Shown here one piece after another: positions 32,888-41,957 of a stretch of 64,000 bases of DNA. The DNA is from Lysobacter soli. Its GTDB lineage: Bacteria > Pseudomonadota > Gammaproteobacteria > Xanthomonadales > Xanthomonadaceae. The DNA lies in assembly GCF_003382285.1 (NCBI RefSeq), contig NZ_QTJR01000001.1, forward strand, positions 248,001 through 312,000. The letters are read 5' to 3'. The number at the start of each line of letters is the position of its first letter. The stretch's first letter is position 1. The notes beneath the pieces are model-generated. The model saw only the letters and a program-made list of their open reading frames with translations, had not been told where the DNA came from and ran no database searches. The position numbers and the translations under genes were made by a program.

Positions 32888-33094
32888 TCAGGGCAGGAGC
32901 GTACCGAACACCACCCGGGAACGCTCGTCGTAGATGCGCAGCCACAGCGCCTGGCTGCTCCGCTCCGCGCAACGTTTTGCCTTGGGCAGCACCGCGGCCA
33001 GCGCGGCTTCGGCACTGGCGTAATCGGCGCTGGCTTCGGCGATCTGCTGCTGCAGGACGCCGCCGTCATGGCGCGATAGTTCGACGCGGTACAT
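32888..33094 (-). CDS. Small hypothetical protein, 68 aa
   Basis: This 68-residue protein has Cys44 and no membrane segment. ATG 33094 is preceded by GGGAGGAG at ideal spacing, which sets the start; the frame stays open to 33253, but without a good site. It reads as an N-terminal strand (MYRVELSRHDGG), a helix (EASADYASAEAALAAVLP) and a C-terminal strand pair (LWLRIYDERSRVVFG). No family was recognised. It is 46 bases upstream of the DUF1579-like gene and probably co-transcribed with it. Confidence 0.72.
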   Translation of the reverse strand: MYRVELSRHDGGVLQQQIAEASADYASAEAALAAVLPKAKRCAERSSQALWLRIYDERSRVVFGTLLP

Positions 33095-33274
33095 CGGAGG
33101 GCTCCTCCCGACGGGGGCGTCCGGAATGGACGTGCGGGGACAGGGTTCATAGGCTGCCAAGGTTTTCGCGGCGCCACAGTCAGCGAGGGCTGCGCTGCTT
33201 TGTAGGACTATCCCTACAACGGTCCCGCCGCCCCAGCTGAACGCAACTTCCATTCCTCCTGCCTACATACACGC

Positions 33275-34060
33275 ATGTGCCTGATTGCCCTTTCGTGGAA
33301 GCAGCATCCACGCTACCGGCTGGCGCTGATCGCCAACCGCGACGAAGCGCACGACCGGCCGGCCGCGCCCGCCGGCGTGGACCCGGTCGATCCGGCGCTC
33401 TATGGCGGGCGCGATCTGCTCGCGGGCGGGAGTTGGCTGATGGCGTCCACCCGCGGCCGGCTTGCCGCCGTCACGAACGTACGAGCGGGCGCCGCGGAGG
33501 GCCCCATGCCCCGCTCGCGCGGCGCGCTAGTGCGGGAGTTCGTGGCTGACGACGGCAGCGTCGATGCGTTGGCCGGCCTCGCTCCCGAAGCGGCCGGGTT
33601 CGGCCGTTTCAACATGCTGGCCTTCGATGGCCGCCGACTCGCGTTCGCCAGCAATTACCCGCAGTTCCGGACGTACGACGTGACGCCCGGTCTTCACGCC
33701 ATGTCGAACGGGGATTTCGATGCGCCCTGGCCCAAGAGCGGCCATGCGACGCGGGCCCTGGAGCACTGGCTCGCGAGCGCCGCCGCCCTCGATGGCCAGG
33801 CCGGCGACGAAGCCCTTGCGCCGCTGTTCGATGCCTTGGCCGACACCACGCCGTCCCCCGACGACACCCTGCCCGACACCGGCGTCGGCCTGCCGCTGGA
33901 ACGCCTGCTGTCGCCGCCGTTCGTGCGCGGCGAGCGCTACGGCACGCGCTGCAGTTCCATCGTGTTGATCGAGGAGGCACGCGTGACGTTCGTCGAACAG
34001 AGCTTCGGTCCCAACGGACTGCGCCTCGGCCGCACCCGGGCGAGCTTCGACATCGGCTGA
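33275..34060 (+). CDS. NRDE (TANGO2-like) family protein
   Basis: This 261-residue protein begins MCLIALSW and carries the defining NRDE motif in LALIANRDEAHDRP, followed by GGRDLLAGGSWLMAST and a YGTRCSSIVLIE segment near the C-terminus. Cys2 would be N-terminal after Met removal, resembling Ntn-hydrolases. TANGO2 homologues are implicated in heme or lipid handling, but the bacterial role is unsettled. ATG 33275 is the only start that gives the family N-terminus. Confidence 0.9.
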   Translation: MCLIALSWKQHPRYRLALIANRDEAHDRPAAPAGVDPVDPALYGGRDLLAGGSWLMASTRGRLAAVTNVRAGAAEGPMPRSRGALVREFVADDGSVDALAGLAPEAAGFGRFNMLAFDGRRLAFASNYPQFRTYDVTPGLHAMSNGDFDAPWPKSGHATRALEHWLASAAALDGQAGDEALAPLFDALADTTPSPDDTLPDTGVGLPLERLLSPPFVRGERYGTRCSSIVLIEEARVTFVEQSFGPNGLRLGRTRASFDIG

Positions 34061-34191
34061 CGTCCCCCCCGGACCGCCGGCGCAAGGCCGCACCGGCGAC
34101 ACGCAGCAATGCACGGAATGCGCTACCCGGTGCCCGGCCACGGGCCTACCATTGCGACATCGCCCCCGCGCGCCAAGGCCCCCGCGGCCGC

Positions 34192-35109
34192 ATGGACACC
34201 CTCCTCCACCTCATCGCCGTCTACGGCCTGCTCGTCGTCTTCGTCAGCGTGTTGCTGGACCAGGGCGGCATTCCCGTGCCGGCGTATCCGCCGATCATCC
34301 TCACCGCCGCGCTCGCGACCAACCAGGGGCGCAGCGTGTGGCCGATCGTCGCGGTGGCCGCTCTCGCGGCCGTCCTTGCGGACTGGCTCTGGTATGTAGG
34401 CGGGCGGCGGCTCGGCGCGAAGCTGCTGCGATTGATGTGCCGCCTGTCGCTTTCGCCGGACTCTTGCGTGCTGATGACGCGCGGCATCTACGGGCGATGG
34501 GGTCCGCCTTCGCTGATCGTCGCCAAGTTCATCCCCGGCTTCGCGGCCGTGGCGACGACGCTGGCCGGCGAAACCGGCACGCGACCCACCCGCTTCCTCC
34601 TGTACGACGGCATCGGCGCCGTGCTGTGGGCCGGCCTCGCGGTGGCCCTGGGCGCGATCTTCCACGAAGCGGTGAACGACGTTCTCGATCGCCTCGAAAC
34701 GCTCGGCCGCATGACGATTCCGGTCGTGCTCGCGCTGATCGCCGCCTTCGTGCTGTGGAAGCTGTGGCGCCGCCGCATGTTCCAGCGCCAGTTGCGCATG
34801 GCACGGATCACGCCGGCCGAGCTGCGTGCGCTGATGGACGGCGAATCGCCGCCGCTCATCCTCGATGTGCGATCGGAGCCGCAGCGCGCGCAAACCGGCT
34901 GGATTCCAGGCTCGGTCTTCGTGCAGACCGTCGCCGAAGCGCCCCTGATGCCGCGCGAGGAAGTGATCGTCTACTGCGATTGCCCGAACGAAGCCTCTGC
35001 TGCCGTGCTCGCGCGCGCGCTCAACAAGCGCGGCTTCAAGCGCGTTCGCCCGCTCGCCGGCGGTTTCGCGGCGTGGAAGAGCGAGGGCCAGCTGATTTCG
35101 TTCAAATAA
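34192..35109 (+). CDS. DedA-family membrane protein fused to a rhodanese domain
   Basis: This 305-residue protein has a DedA/VTT domain at residues 1-195 (GGIPVPAYPPIILTAAL; IVAKFIPGFAAVATTLAG, both re-entrant-type blocks) with several membrane helices. Residues 205-305 form a cytoplasmic rhodanese-like domain (LILDVRSEP; active-site loop starting VYCDCPNEASA, Cys262/Cys264; RPLAGGFAAWK). DedA proteins act as lipid scramblases or transporters, and rhodaneses move sulphane sulphur. The fusion is recurrent in proteobacteria, but its role is unknown. Confidence 0.9.
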   Translation: MDTLLHLIAVYGLLVVFVSVLLDQGGIPVPAYPPIILTAALATNQGRSVWPIVAVAALAAVLADWLWYVGGRRLGAKLLRLMCRLSLSPDSCVLMTRGIYGRWGPPSLIVAKFIPGFAAVATTLAGETGTRPTRFLLYDGIGAVLWAGLAVALGAIFHEAVNDVLDRLETLGRMTIPVVLALIAAFVLWKLWRRRMFQRQLRMARITPAELRALMDGESPPLILDVRSEPQRAQTGWIPGSVFVQTVAEAPLMPREEVIVYCDCPNEASAAVLARALNKRGFKRVRPLAGGFAAWKSEGQLISFK

Positions 35110-35116
35110 GACGTCG

Positions 35117-35560
35117 CTACGAGGCCGACCATGGCCACCAGCCGCGTCCCGTGCTCGCATAGCGATCGGCCGCGCGTTCAAAACGGTTGCGCACGCTGAT
35201 TCCGCCCGACAGCAGATACAGCGGCAGGAACAGCGGCCCGAGCGCGAGGTACTGATACACGTGCGCGCGTTCGTGGTCCGCCAGGACGATTGGCGCTTCC
35301 TCGCGGTGCCCCGCGCGATGCGCATAAGTCACGCAGGGCGAATCCAGGTCGTCGCCGGTATGCAGGATCACGTTGCCGAACGTGATGGCCCCGCCCGGCC
35401 CCCACGGCCACCGGTGAAACACCAGCGCCAGCTCGCGTGAGCGCCAGTGCGCGTGCGAACCGAAAGCGAGCCCGACCGCGCCCAGCATCAGGCCGACCAA
35501 CGTGTTCGGCAGCGTCCACAGCGCGCCCAGCGCGATCGCGAATCGTCGAAGCATCGGCAT
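35117..35560 (-). CDS. Small membrane protein with HExxH motif
   Basis: This 147-residue protein has hydrophobic helices at about residues 5-35 and 103-120. Between them is HERAHVYQYL, a zinc-metallopeptidase-type HExxH (His96, Glu97, His100) followed by Q103. A RFERAADRYA segment follows near the C-terminus, where an M48-like third ligand could lie. I do not recognise a named family. Start is ATG 35560 (ATG 35554 also possible). Convergent with the DedA-rhodanese gene. Confidence 0.75.
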   Translation of the reverse strand: MPMLRRFAIALGALWTLPNTLVGLMLGAVGLAFGSHAHWRSRELALVFHRWPWGPGGAITFGNVILHTGDDLDSPCVTYAHRAGHREEAPIVLADHERAHVYQYLALGPLFLPLYLLSGGISVRNRFERAADRYASTGRGWWPWSAS

Positions 35561-35604
35561 GCGCGAAGCCTAGCGCATCGCGAACGACACGCGAGACGCC
35601 CGCA

Positions 35605-35802
35605 TCAGTCGCCTTCGGGAATCAGCAGCCAGAGGATCAGGTAGACCAGCGCGCCCGGAAACGCCGCCGAGGCGATCGACACCAACACGAACAGCACGCG
35701 TGTGAGCGTCGAATTCCAGCCGAATCTTCGGGCGATGCCGCCGAGCACGCCGGCGATCATGCGATCGTGGCGGGAGCGGGTAAGCGTGCGGGTGACGTTC
35801 AT
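35605..35802 (-). CDS. PspC-domain protein, 65 aa
   Basis: This 65-residue protein consists almost entirely of a PspC domain: DRMIAGVLGGIARRFGWNST, then a hydrophobic helix, then LILWLLIPEGD. PspC domains act in the phage-shock/envelope stress response by sensing membrane state; pspA and pspB are not nearby. ATG 35802 was chosen; an upstream in-frame start would add five residues. Confidence 0.88.
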   Translation of the reverse strand: MNVTRTLTRSRHDRMIAGVLGGIARRFGWNSTLTRVLFVLVSIASAAFPGALVYLILWLLIPEGD

Positions 35803-35856
35803 GGCGCGTGCTCGCAAGGCCAGGCCGGCCGACGCGCGCGAGTCTAGCGCCGGCCG

Positions 35857-36240
35857 TCAGGGTGTCGCGTGACGGAATTGCGAGAGCTTCGCGCCGAGCC
35901 ATTTCGCCGACGGTACCGTTCCCTGCCCCGGGCATCGCACGGCGTAGGCCTTGCCGCTCATGCTGCTCTGCGTGCCCGCGCGCTCGATGAACTGCTCGGC
36001 GGTGGCGACAAGGTCGCGCTTTCGCAGGTAGTCGTACTTGCGGCGAAGGTGCGCCTGCGCCTCGGTGGCCGGATACCACGAACCGTTGCGCTGGAAGTCG
36101 CACCCTGAGCGGCCGAGCGCGTCGATCAGTTGTTCGATCTCGCGCTGCGCCTGCGGCGGCGGTGCGGCGGCCGCCGACGTTGCCAGCAGCGCCAGCAGCG
36201 CGCCGGCGAGCAGCGTCGCAATGGCGTGCCGAATGCTCAC
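35857..36240 (-). CDS. DUF5329-like exported protein
   Basis: This 127-residue protein has a signal peptide (ATLLAGALLALLATSAAAA). The mature region holds EQLIDALGRSGCDFQRNGSW, AQAHLRRKYDYLRKR, ERAGTQSSMSGKAYAVRCPG and a final LSQFRHATP, the pattern of DUF5329. Cys47 and Cys109 may form a disulfide. GTG 36240 overlaps the upstream stop as GTGA. Function unknown. Confidence 0.82.
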   Translation of the reverse strand: MSIRHAIATLLAGALLALLATSAAAAPPPQAQREIEQLIDALGRSGCDFQRNGSWYPATEAQAHLRRKYDYLRKRDLVATAEQFIERAGTQSSMSGKAYAVRCPGQGTVPSAKWLGAKLSQFRHATP

Positions 36241-36935
36241 GGCGTGGGCTGCGCCGCCAGCCACGGCCGCACGACGCCGGCCCAGATCGCGTAGCCGCTC
36301 GCGTTCATGTGCAGGCGATCGGCGACGAACAGTTCCTCGCGCGGCTGGCCCTGCGCATCGAGCATCGGCAGGAAGACGTCGAGGTAATCCACGCCTTGGG
36401 ATTGCTGCGCGAACTCGCGCACGAGCGCATTGGCCTCGCGGATCTGCGGCAGCAGCGCGGCACGCGACGGGCTGGGCTTGATCGACACGAACGCAATGCG
36501 CGTGCGCGGCAGTTGCTTGCGCACCTTGCCGACGAACGCGGCGAAGTCGTCGCGAACCTGCTTCGGCGTGCGGCCTTCGTACAAATCGTTGTCGCCGGCG
36601 TAGAACACGATCGCACTGGGCGAGTACGGCGTGACGATGCGATCGGCGTAGTACGTCGAATCGCGCACGCGCGAGCCACCGAACCCGCGGTTGATGATCG
36701 GCACGCCAGGGAAGTCGTCGGGAATCGAATCCCACAGCCGGATCGAGGACGAACCGACGAAGACCACGCCGCCCGGCCGGCGTCGCACGACGCTGTCGGC
36801 CTGTTCGAACGCGGCGATGTCCGGTTCCCACCGGGCCGAGTCGCTGGTGGCCGCGGGGGGCGCGGTGGTCGTGGCGGGATGCGCAACGCAGGCGCCGAGC
36901 AGTGCGAGGCAGGCGACGAGGAGGATTCGGATCAC
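36237..36935 (-). CDS. SGNH/GDSL-family lipoprotein esterase
   Basis: This 232-residue protein starts at GTG 36935 with AAGGACG upstream and has the lipobox LLGAC (Cys16). Block I nucleophile region is FVGSSSIRLWD, block II NRGFGGSRV, block III FYAGDNDLYEG, and block V DRLHMNASGYAIWA with the Asp/His pair. Members hydrolyse acyl esters. The substrate is unknown, but lipid anchoring suggests a periplasmic or outer-membrane task. Coupled to the DUF5329-like gene. Confidence 0.9.
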   Translation of the reverse strand: MIRILLVACLALLGACVAHPATTTAPPAATSDSARWEPDIAAFEQADSVVRRRPGGVVFVGSSSIRLWDSIPDDFPGVPIINRGFGGSRVRDSTYYADRIVTPYSPSAIVFYAGDNDLYEGRTPKQVRDDFAAFVGKVRKQLPRTRIAFVSIKPSPSRAALLPQIREANALVREFAQQSQGVDYLDVFLPMLDAQGQPREELFVADRLHMNASGYAIWAGVVRPWLAAQPTP

Positions 36936-37043
36936 GGTATGCGTCCTTCTTGATCGCCGCAGTTTCGCACGCGCGACGTCGACGCCGCGCGTTCGCATGC
37001 GCGTATGCGGACCTTCGTCACGCGGTACGGGCGGATCGGGCGA

Positions 37044-38135
37044 TTACCGCGCCCGCTGGCCCAGCCAGTCGTGGATGGCCTGCGGCACTTCGCGCTGCGC
37101 GCGGCTGGAAACGTAGATGCCGATGTGCCCGCCACGGAATGACAGCTCGCTGTAGTCGTCGCTTCCGGTCAGCCCCGCCAGTGCCTTCGACGACGCCGGC
37201 GGAACCAGATGATCCTGTTCGGCGTAGATGTTGAGGATCGGCACCTCGATGCTGCGCAGGTCCACCGCGCGCCCGCCGATGTCGATGCCGCCCTTGATGA
37301 AGCCGTTGCCCTGGTAGAACTGCTTCACGAACTGGCGGAACGCCTCGCCGGCCTGGTCGGGCGAGTCGAAGATCCACTTCTCCATGCGCAGGAAATCCTC
37401 CAGCGCCTTCGGATCGTCCAGCACGTCCACCATGCCCACGTACTTCTGCACGAACAGCCGCCACGGCTTGAGCGTGAGGTAGCACCAGTTCATGACGTCG
37501 GCCGGCACGTTGCCCAGCGTGTCGACGAACAGGTCCACGTCGAGGCCGCGCGTCCAGTTGCCCAGCATGTTGTCGCTGGTGTGGAAATCCACCGGCGTCA
37601 CCATGGTGATGAGGTTGCGCACCTTGTGCGGATTGAGCGCGGTGTAGCACAGCGAGAACGCGCCGCCCTGGCAGATGCCGAGCACGTTGATGCCGTCCAT
37701 GCGGTATTCGCCGCGCAGGTGGTCCACCGCGCCGCCGATGTAGCGCTGGATGTAGTCGTCCAGTTCGAGGTAACGGTCGGAGCGGTCGGGATAGCCCCAG
37801 TCGAGCACGTACACGTCCTCGCCGCGTTCCAGCAGGCCGCGCACGATCGACTTGTCGTCCTGCAGGTCCACCATGTACGGCCGGTTCACCAGCGCGTAGA
37901 CGATCAGCAGCGGCACGCGCGCGGTCGGCGCCCGGCCGTTGGGAAGCGTGTTGCCGCGGAAGCGGTACAGCACGACCTTTCCGTCGCGCCAGACTTCCTC
38001 GCGCGCGGTCGCGCCGTAATCGATGTCGTGCACCTGGTGCAGCGTGTCCAGGCCGGCGCGGAGCTTGGCCTGGAAGCGCAGCGATTCCTGCGCCAGCGAA
38101 TCGGGCGTGAATCCCAACGGGCCGAAGGCGTCCAT
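37044..38135 (-). CDS. phaC: Class III poly(3-hydroxyalkanoate) synthase subunit PhaC
   Basis: This 363-residue protein has the catalytic triad Cys155 in the lipase-like box GICQGG, Asp308 (YAEQDHLVPP) and His337 (FRGGHIGIYVS). Its length (class I is about 590) and the phaE partner mark class III. It polymerises hydroxyacyl-CoA, mainly 3-hydroxybutyryl-CoA, on granules. ATG 38135 shares a base with the phaE stop. The long open frame upstream is the antisense-like reading of phaE and is not part of the gene. Confidence 0.96.
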   Translation of the reverse strand: MDAFGPLGFTPDSLAQESLRFQAKLRAGLDTLHQVHDIDYGATAREEVWRDGKVVLYRFRGNTLPNGRAPTARVPLLIVYALVNRPYMVDLQDDKSIVRGLLERGEDVYVLDWGYPDRSDRYLELDDYIQRYIGGAVDHLRGEYRMDGINVLGICQGGAFSLCYTALNPHKVRNLITMVTPVDFHTSDNMLGNWTRGLDVDLFVDTLGNVPADVMNWCYLTLKPWRLFVQKYVGMVDVLDDPKALEDFLRMEKWIFDSPDQAGEAFRQFVKQFYQGNGFIKGGIDIGGRAVDLRSIEVPILNIYAEQDHLVPPASSKALAGLTGSDDYSELSFRGGHIGIYVSSRAQREVPQAIHDWLGQRAR

Positions 38136-39193
38136 CAGCGCGTCCTCCCGCTCTTGCTCGCCGGCTTGCCGGCTTTCGTCGCCCTGGCCGGCGCCTTCTT
38201 CGCAGCAGGTTTTGCTGGCGCGACCTTCTTCGGTGCGGCAGACGATCGGGTTTCCTCCGCCGGCGCGCTGCGCGCCTCGGGTCGCGACGCCTGCCGCGAC
38301 AAGGCTTCTATCGCATCGCGAAGGCGTCGCAGTTCGCGCTCCAGTTCGACGATCTTGCGATGCGCCGAATCCACTTCGGTCCGCGTCGGCATGCCCAGTT
38401 GCGAACCCAGCTGCTCGACTTCCTTCTGCATGCGTCCGCGCAGCGTCATCTGCGCGTTGACCAGCGCGGCGTAGGCATCGCGGAAGCGCGGCGACAGCGC
38501 GATGTCGGCATAGGCTTCCTCCGCCGCGTCGATCCACAGGTCGAACAGCGCGCGCACCGAGTCGAGCTGCTTGCCCGGCGCGCTGCGCTCCTCCAGCTTG
38601 CGTTCGAATCGCGCGAAGGCGTCCTGACCGGCTTCGGCGAGCAGCGCCTGGTAAGCCTGGCTCTGCTGTTGCAGCTCGACCTGCGCCTGCGCCAGCTGTT
38701 GCCAGCGTTCCTGATGCTCGCGCGCGAAGCCGAAGGCCGGCAACGACAGCCATGCGCGTCCATCCCACGGATGCGCGCCGTGCTGCATCGATTGCAGCAT
38801 CGGCGCGAAGGCTTCGAACCACTTGGACGGATCGGTCTGCGCGCTGCCCGGCATGTTCGCGAACACCTGCGCGAACGGATTGGCACCGTCACCGCCCAGC
38901 GCCTGCTTCCAGGCGGAGGCGATGTCGCCCGCGTTGGCGCTGCGCCCGGCGAACTGCGCCGCCAGCTGCTGCATCTGCCCGAACCAGCCTTGGGCCTGCG
39001 CGTTGAAGCGCGACACGGCCTCGTCGGCCTGCGGCAGCCCGCCACGGGCGAACTGCGACCACCAGTCCACGGCCTCGTTCCATCCCGGCATGGTCGGCGT
39101 CGCGGCCGGCTGCGTCGCACGCAGCGCGTCGCCCCAGGCGTTCCAGTACCGCCGGTTCCACGCTTCGAAATCGTCAACGCCCTGCATCGCCAT
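38135..39193 (-). CDS. phaE: PHA synthase subunit PhaE
   Basis: This 352-residue mostly helical protein has the PhaE pattern: WNRRYWNAWGDAL at the N-terminus, EEAYADIALSPRFRDAYAAL in the conserved C-terminal part, and RGRMQKEVEQLGSQLGMPTR. A final coiled segment leads into a Lys/Ala/Pro-rich tail (APAKPAAKKAPARATKAGK). PhaE activates PhaC in class III synthases. The basic tail may contact DNA or granules (inference). Start is ATG 39193, with a GTG just before it. Confidence 0.93.
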   Translation of the reverse strand: MAMQGVDDFEAWNRRYWNAWGDALRATQPAATPTMPGWNEAVDWWSQFARGGLPQADEAVSRFNAQAQGWFGQMQQLAAQFAGRSANAGDIASAWKQALGGDGANPFAQVFANMPGSAQTDPSKWFEAFAPMLQSMQHGAHPWDGRAWLSLPAFGFAREHQERWQQLAQAQVELQQQSQAYQALLAEAGQDAFARFERKLEERSAPGKQLDSVRALFDLWIDAAEEAYADIALSPRFRDAYAALVNAQMTLRGRMQKEVEQLGSQLGMPTRTEVDSAHRKIVELERELRRLRDAIEALSRQASRPEARSAPAEETRSSAAPKKVAPAKPAAKKAPARATKAGKPASKSGRTR

Positions 39194-39257
39194 CACCGCC
39201 GTCGGGGAAGGCGGTCATGGTACCAACGCCGTGTTTCGCCGCCGCGACGGCGCCCGG

Positions 39258-39875
39258 TCAGGGCTTGGGGATGCGCAGCGTCTTGCTGATCATCAGCGAG
39301 CCGGAGAGCGCGAACATCAGCACCAGCGGATGGAACTGCCAGGGCCCCAGCTGCACCATGCCCAGCCACAGGTTCTCGCCGATGGCGCCCTGCGAGGCCG
39401 CCACGGCCAGCACGATCACCAGCAGCAGGCTGGTCGGGATCGGCGTGCCCTCGAAGTACTTCACCTTGTCGTCCTCGCCCGAGAGCGCTTCGGCGGTGAC
39501 GTTGTAGCGCGCCAGGCGGCTAACGCCGCAGACGACGAAGTAGCTCAGCACGATCCAGTCCCAGCCGCCCTGCAGGCCGCACGCGTAGGCCAGCGCGGCC
39601 GGCGCGACGCCGAAGGAGATCACATCGGCGAGCGAATCGAGTTCGCGCCCGAGCGTGGACGCCGACTTGCGCCAGCGCGCGACACGGCCGTCGAGGGCAT
39701 CGAAGATGAAGGCCAGCGGGATCAGCGCCATGCCGATGAGCAGGTCGTTCACCACGCCGTCCTGGAGGAAGCGCATCGCCGCGAAGATCGCGCCGGTGCC
39801 GCAGAAGGCGTTGCCCAGCGTAAACCAGTCGGCGAGATGGAACTCGCGCAACATCGAGAAATGGCGGCGCGGCAT
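39258..39875 (-). CDS. pssA: CDP-diacylglycerol-serine O-phosphatidyltransferase
   Basis: This 205-residue multi-spanning enzyme has the CDP-alcohol phosphotransferase motif DALDGRVAR plus GRELDSLAD (Asp59, Asp62, Gly63, Gly76, Asp80, Asp84). LADWFTLGNAFCGTGAIFA is typical of the membrane-bound PssA type II. It makes phosphatidylserine, the precursor of phosphatidylethanolamine. Start is ATG 39875; the 270-base gap behind it holds repeats only. Confidence 0.93.
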   Translation of the reverse strand: MPRRHFSMLREFHLADWFTLGNAFCGTGAIFAAMRFLQDGVVNDLLIGMALIPLAFIFDALDGRVARWRKSASTLGRELDSLADVISFGVAPAALAYACGLQGGWDWIVLSYFVVCGVSRLARYNVTAEALSGEDDKVKYFEGTPIPTSLLLVIVLAVAASQGAIGENLWLGMVQLGPWQFHPLVLMFALSGSLMISKTLRIPKP

Positions 39876-39946
39876 GCGGCGCTCCGTGATCGGTGAGGCC
39901 GCCAGCGTGCCAAATCGGGCGTGAAGCCAGCAAGAGGCGGCGTTGG

Positions 39947-39993
39947 CCCCTCTCCCGTCGGGAGAGGGGTTGGGGTGAGGGGCAACGGAGCGG
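39947..39993. repeat. Composite repeat, CCCCTCTCCC/GGGAGAGGGG family, copy 1
   Basis: A perfect 10-bp inverted repeat with a 3-nt spacer is followed by a conserved TTGGGGTGAGGGGCAACGGA tail. Near-identical copies lie at 46690-46736 and 51196-51242; diverged ones at 46931-46998 and 51131-51180. Short ATTCC-type elements follow at 40061-40086 and 40116-40140. This is the whole content of the 39876-40145 gap. Confidence 0.85.
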
Positions 39994-40145
39994 CCGCGGC
40001 AAACAGTGTCGGCGGCGCAGCGCTGTGGTGTTGCTTGATCGATAAACCGCGAATGAGGATGGATTCCAGCTTTCGCTGGAATGACGAACCCGATATTGAG
40101 AGGTCATCAGCCCGAGTCCCGGCTTTTGCCGGGATGACGGACGAA

Positions 40146-41957
40146 CTACCGCGGCATCGCGAGGTCCGAAGCGGTCAGCGCCTTCCCCACCCCGCGCGGC
40201 GTCGTCTCTATCACCGCATCGGTCGGGAGCGAGCCCGCGCCGTCCAGGTGCGCGTCCACCCGGTCCAGCGCTTCGTACACATACGGCAGCAGCGGCAGGT
40301 AGCGCGCGCCGTAGTCCGGCAGGCCGAGAAACGCATCGAAATGCTGCGCGTTGCGCACCTCCCAGTAACGCACGTCGCGACCTGCGGCCTTCGCCTGTCG
40401 CACGTACGGCGCACTGCTGAAGGCCGGCGGGATCAGCCCGTCGTCCGTTCCGTGGATCACCACCACCGGCAGCCCCTCGCGCGGCAGGCCGGCGCGCGTT
40501 TCGGCGACACCCTGCTTCACGCGTGCGGCATCGGCGTCGTTGCCGGTCCACATCGCGCGCAGGCACTGCAGCGTGGTAAGCGGCACGGTCGGGTTCTGTT
40601 CGACGATGTGGACGCCCGCGCCCGGCGGGATGCCGCTCGCGTCCGACCACCACGCCGCGCGTTCGGCGGCGGTAGCGGCACGCGGCGCGAAGTCCGTTCC
40701 CAGCGCGGCGTACCGATTGCCGCACGGCATGTCGCCGAAGCCATAGCGCCCGTACGCCGAGGCATAGGTGACGGCGACCGCGCGCCACAGGTCGAAGCCC
40801 ACCGACAACGCGCCGGCACGCAGCGCCTGGTCGGTCCAGCCCGACGCCTTCATCGCCTCGTACGCCGAGCGCGCCTGCGCCACGGTGTCGTCGCCCTCGA
40901 CGAGGCCGGCGGCCTTCAGCGCGGCGCAGCGCTGCGTCCACAGCGGCACCGACTGCGCGGTGAGAGGCGGCTGCGGCAGGTTCTGCAAGTGCAGCAGCGC
41001 GCACGGCATCAGCAGCGCCGCCTGCGTGGTGTAGTCGTACAGCGGTCGCGCGCCTTCGACGAACACGTTCGGCTCGCCCGCGACGACCGCGTCGAGCCAG
41101 TCGCCGTCCAGTGCCGCCGCACGCAGCACGGCACCGCCACCGTTGGAGATGCCGACCGCGATCACCCGCGTGTTGTCGAAGGTGAAAGGCGCCGCGGCGG
41201 GGAACGCTGCGTCCAGCGATTGCAGCGCGAACTGCGCCGCCTGCTTCACGTGGCGGCCCCAGTCGGCCTCGGGGTTGTCCTTCGAATGCGCGTGCTTGAA
41301 CGCCACGCCGGACGTCGCGGTCGTTGCCGGATCGAACGCGAGCGGCTCACCACGTGCACCAACCGTGCCGTCCGCGCGCACGCCCTGCCCTGCGTCGAGG
41401 TCGAAGTAGTCCGTGCCCGCGCCCTTGTCGGTGTAAGCCACGGCGCAGCCCTTGGGGAGTCCCCATGCGCCGGCGACCGCGATCGAGCCGTAGATGCCGC
41501 GCGACCCCGACGAGGCGGTGACGACGACACAGCGTTTGCCCGTATCGAACGCATCGGGCACCTGCACCAGCACGCGGTGCGGCTGGTTCGCGCCGGCCAC
41601 GGTCGCGAAGGCGCTGAATTCACGGCCGGCGATCGGCGCGATCGTCCCGTACAGCTCGCCATAGCCGCCGCCCGGCGCGAGATCGGCGATGCCGCGCCAG
41701 TTGCTCCAGAGCGCGCGCCGGCGCAGTTCCACCGGCGTCGGATGCCCGGCATCGGCGAAGGCCGGTGGCGTGAGCGCGCGCAATCCGGCAAGGCCGAGCC
41801 CGCCGCTGAGCAGGTCGTCGCCGCCGCGGTGATCGGTCGTGCGCGGTTGCGAGAACACCGGTGCGGCCTCCTTCGCGTTGCGCGGGCTCTGCGTGGCGCA
41901 GGCGGCCAGCGCGAGCGCGGCCCCTGCGACGGCGATGCGGACGGGCGTCAGGTTCAT
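40146..41957 (-). CDS. 3-hydroxybutyrate oligomer hydrolase-like lipoprotein
   Basis: This 603-residue exported protein has the lipobox LALAAC (Cys20). A serine-hydrolase nucleophile lies in VGISNGGGAV (Ser271), and VVVIHGTDDGLIPP and ARYLPLLPYV lie toward the C-terminus. The overall layout (LADLAPGGGYGELYG; YTDKGAGTDYFDL) is that of D-(-)-3-hydroxybutyrate oligomer hydrolases, which cut short PHB oligomers to monomers. Lipidation implies extracellular or periplasmic oligomers. It lies 2 kb from the PHB synthase genes. Confidence 0.9.
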   Translation of the reverse strand: MNLTPVRIAVAGAALALAACATQSPRNAKEAAPVFSQPRTTDHRGGDDLLSGGLGLAGLRALTPPAFADAGHPTPVELRRRALWSNWRGIADLAPGGGYGELYGTIAPIAGREFSAFATVAGANQPHRVLVQVPDAFDTGKRCVVVTASSGSRGIYGSIAVAGAWGLPKGCAVAYTDKGAGTDYFDLDAGQGVRADGTVGARGEPLAFDPATTATSGVAFKHAHSKDNPEADWGRHVKQAAQFALQSLDAAFPAAAPFTFDNTRVIAVGISNGGGAVLRAAALDGDWLDAVVAGEPNVFVEGARPLYDYTTQAALLMPCALLHLQNLPQPPLTAQSVPLWTQRCAALKAAGLVEGDDTVAQARSAYEAMKASGWTDQALRAGALSVGFDLWRAVAVTYASAYGRYGFGDMPCGNRYAALGTDFAPRAATAAERAAWWSDASGIPPGAGVHIVEQNPTVPLTTLQCLRAMWTGNDADAARVKQGVAETRAGLPREGLPVVVIHGTDDGLIPPAFSSAPYVRQAKAAGRDVRYWEVRNAQHFDAFLGLPDYGARYLPLLPYVYEALDRVDAHLDGAGSLPTDAVIETTPRGVGKALTASDLAMPR

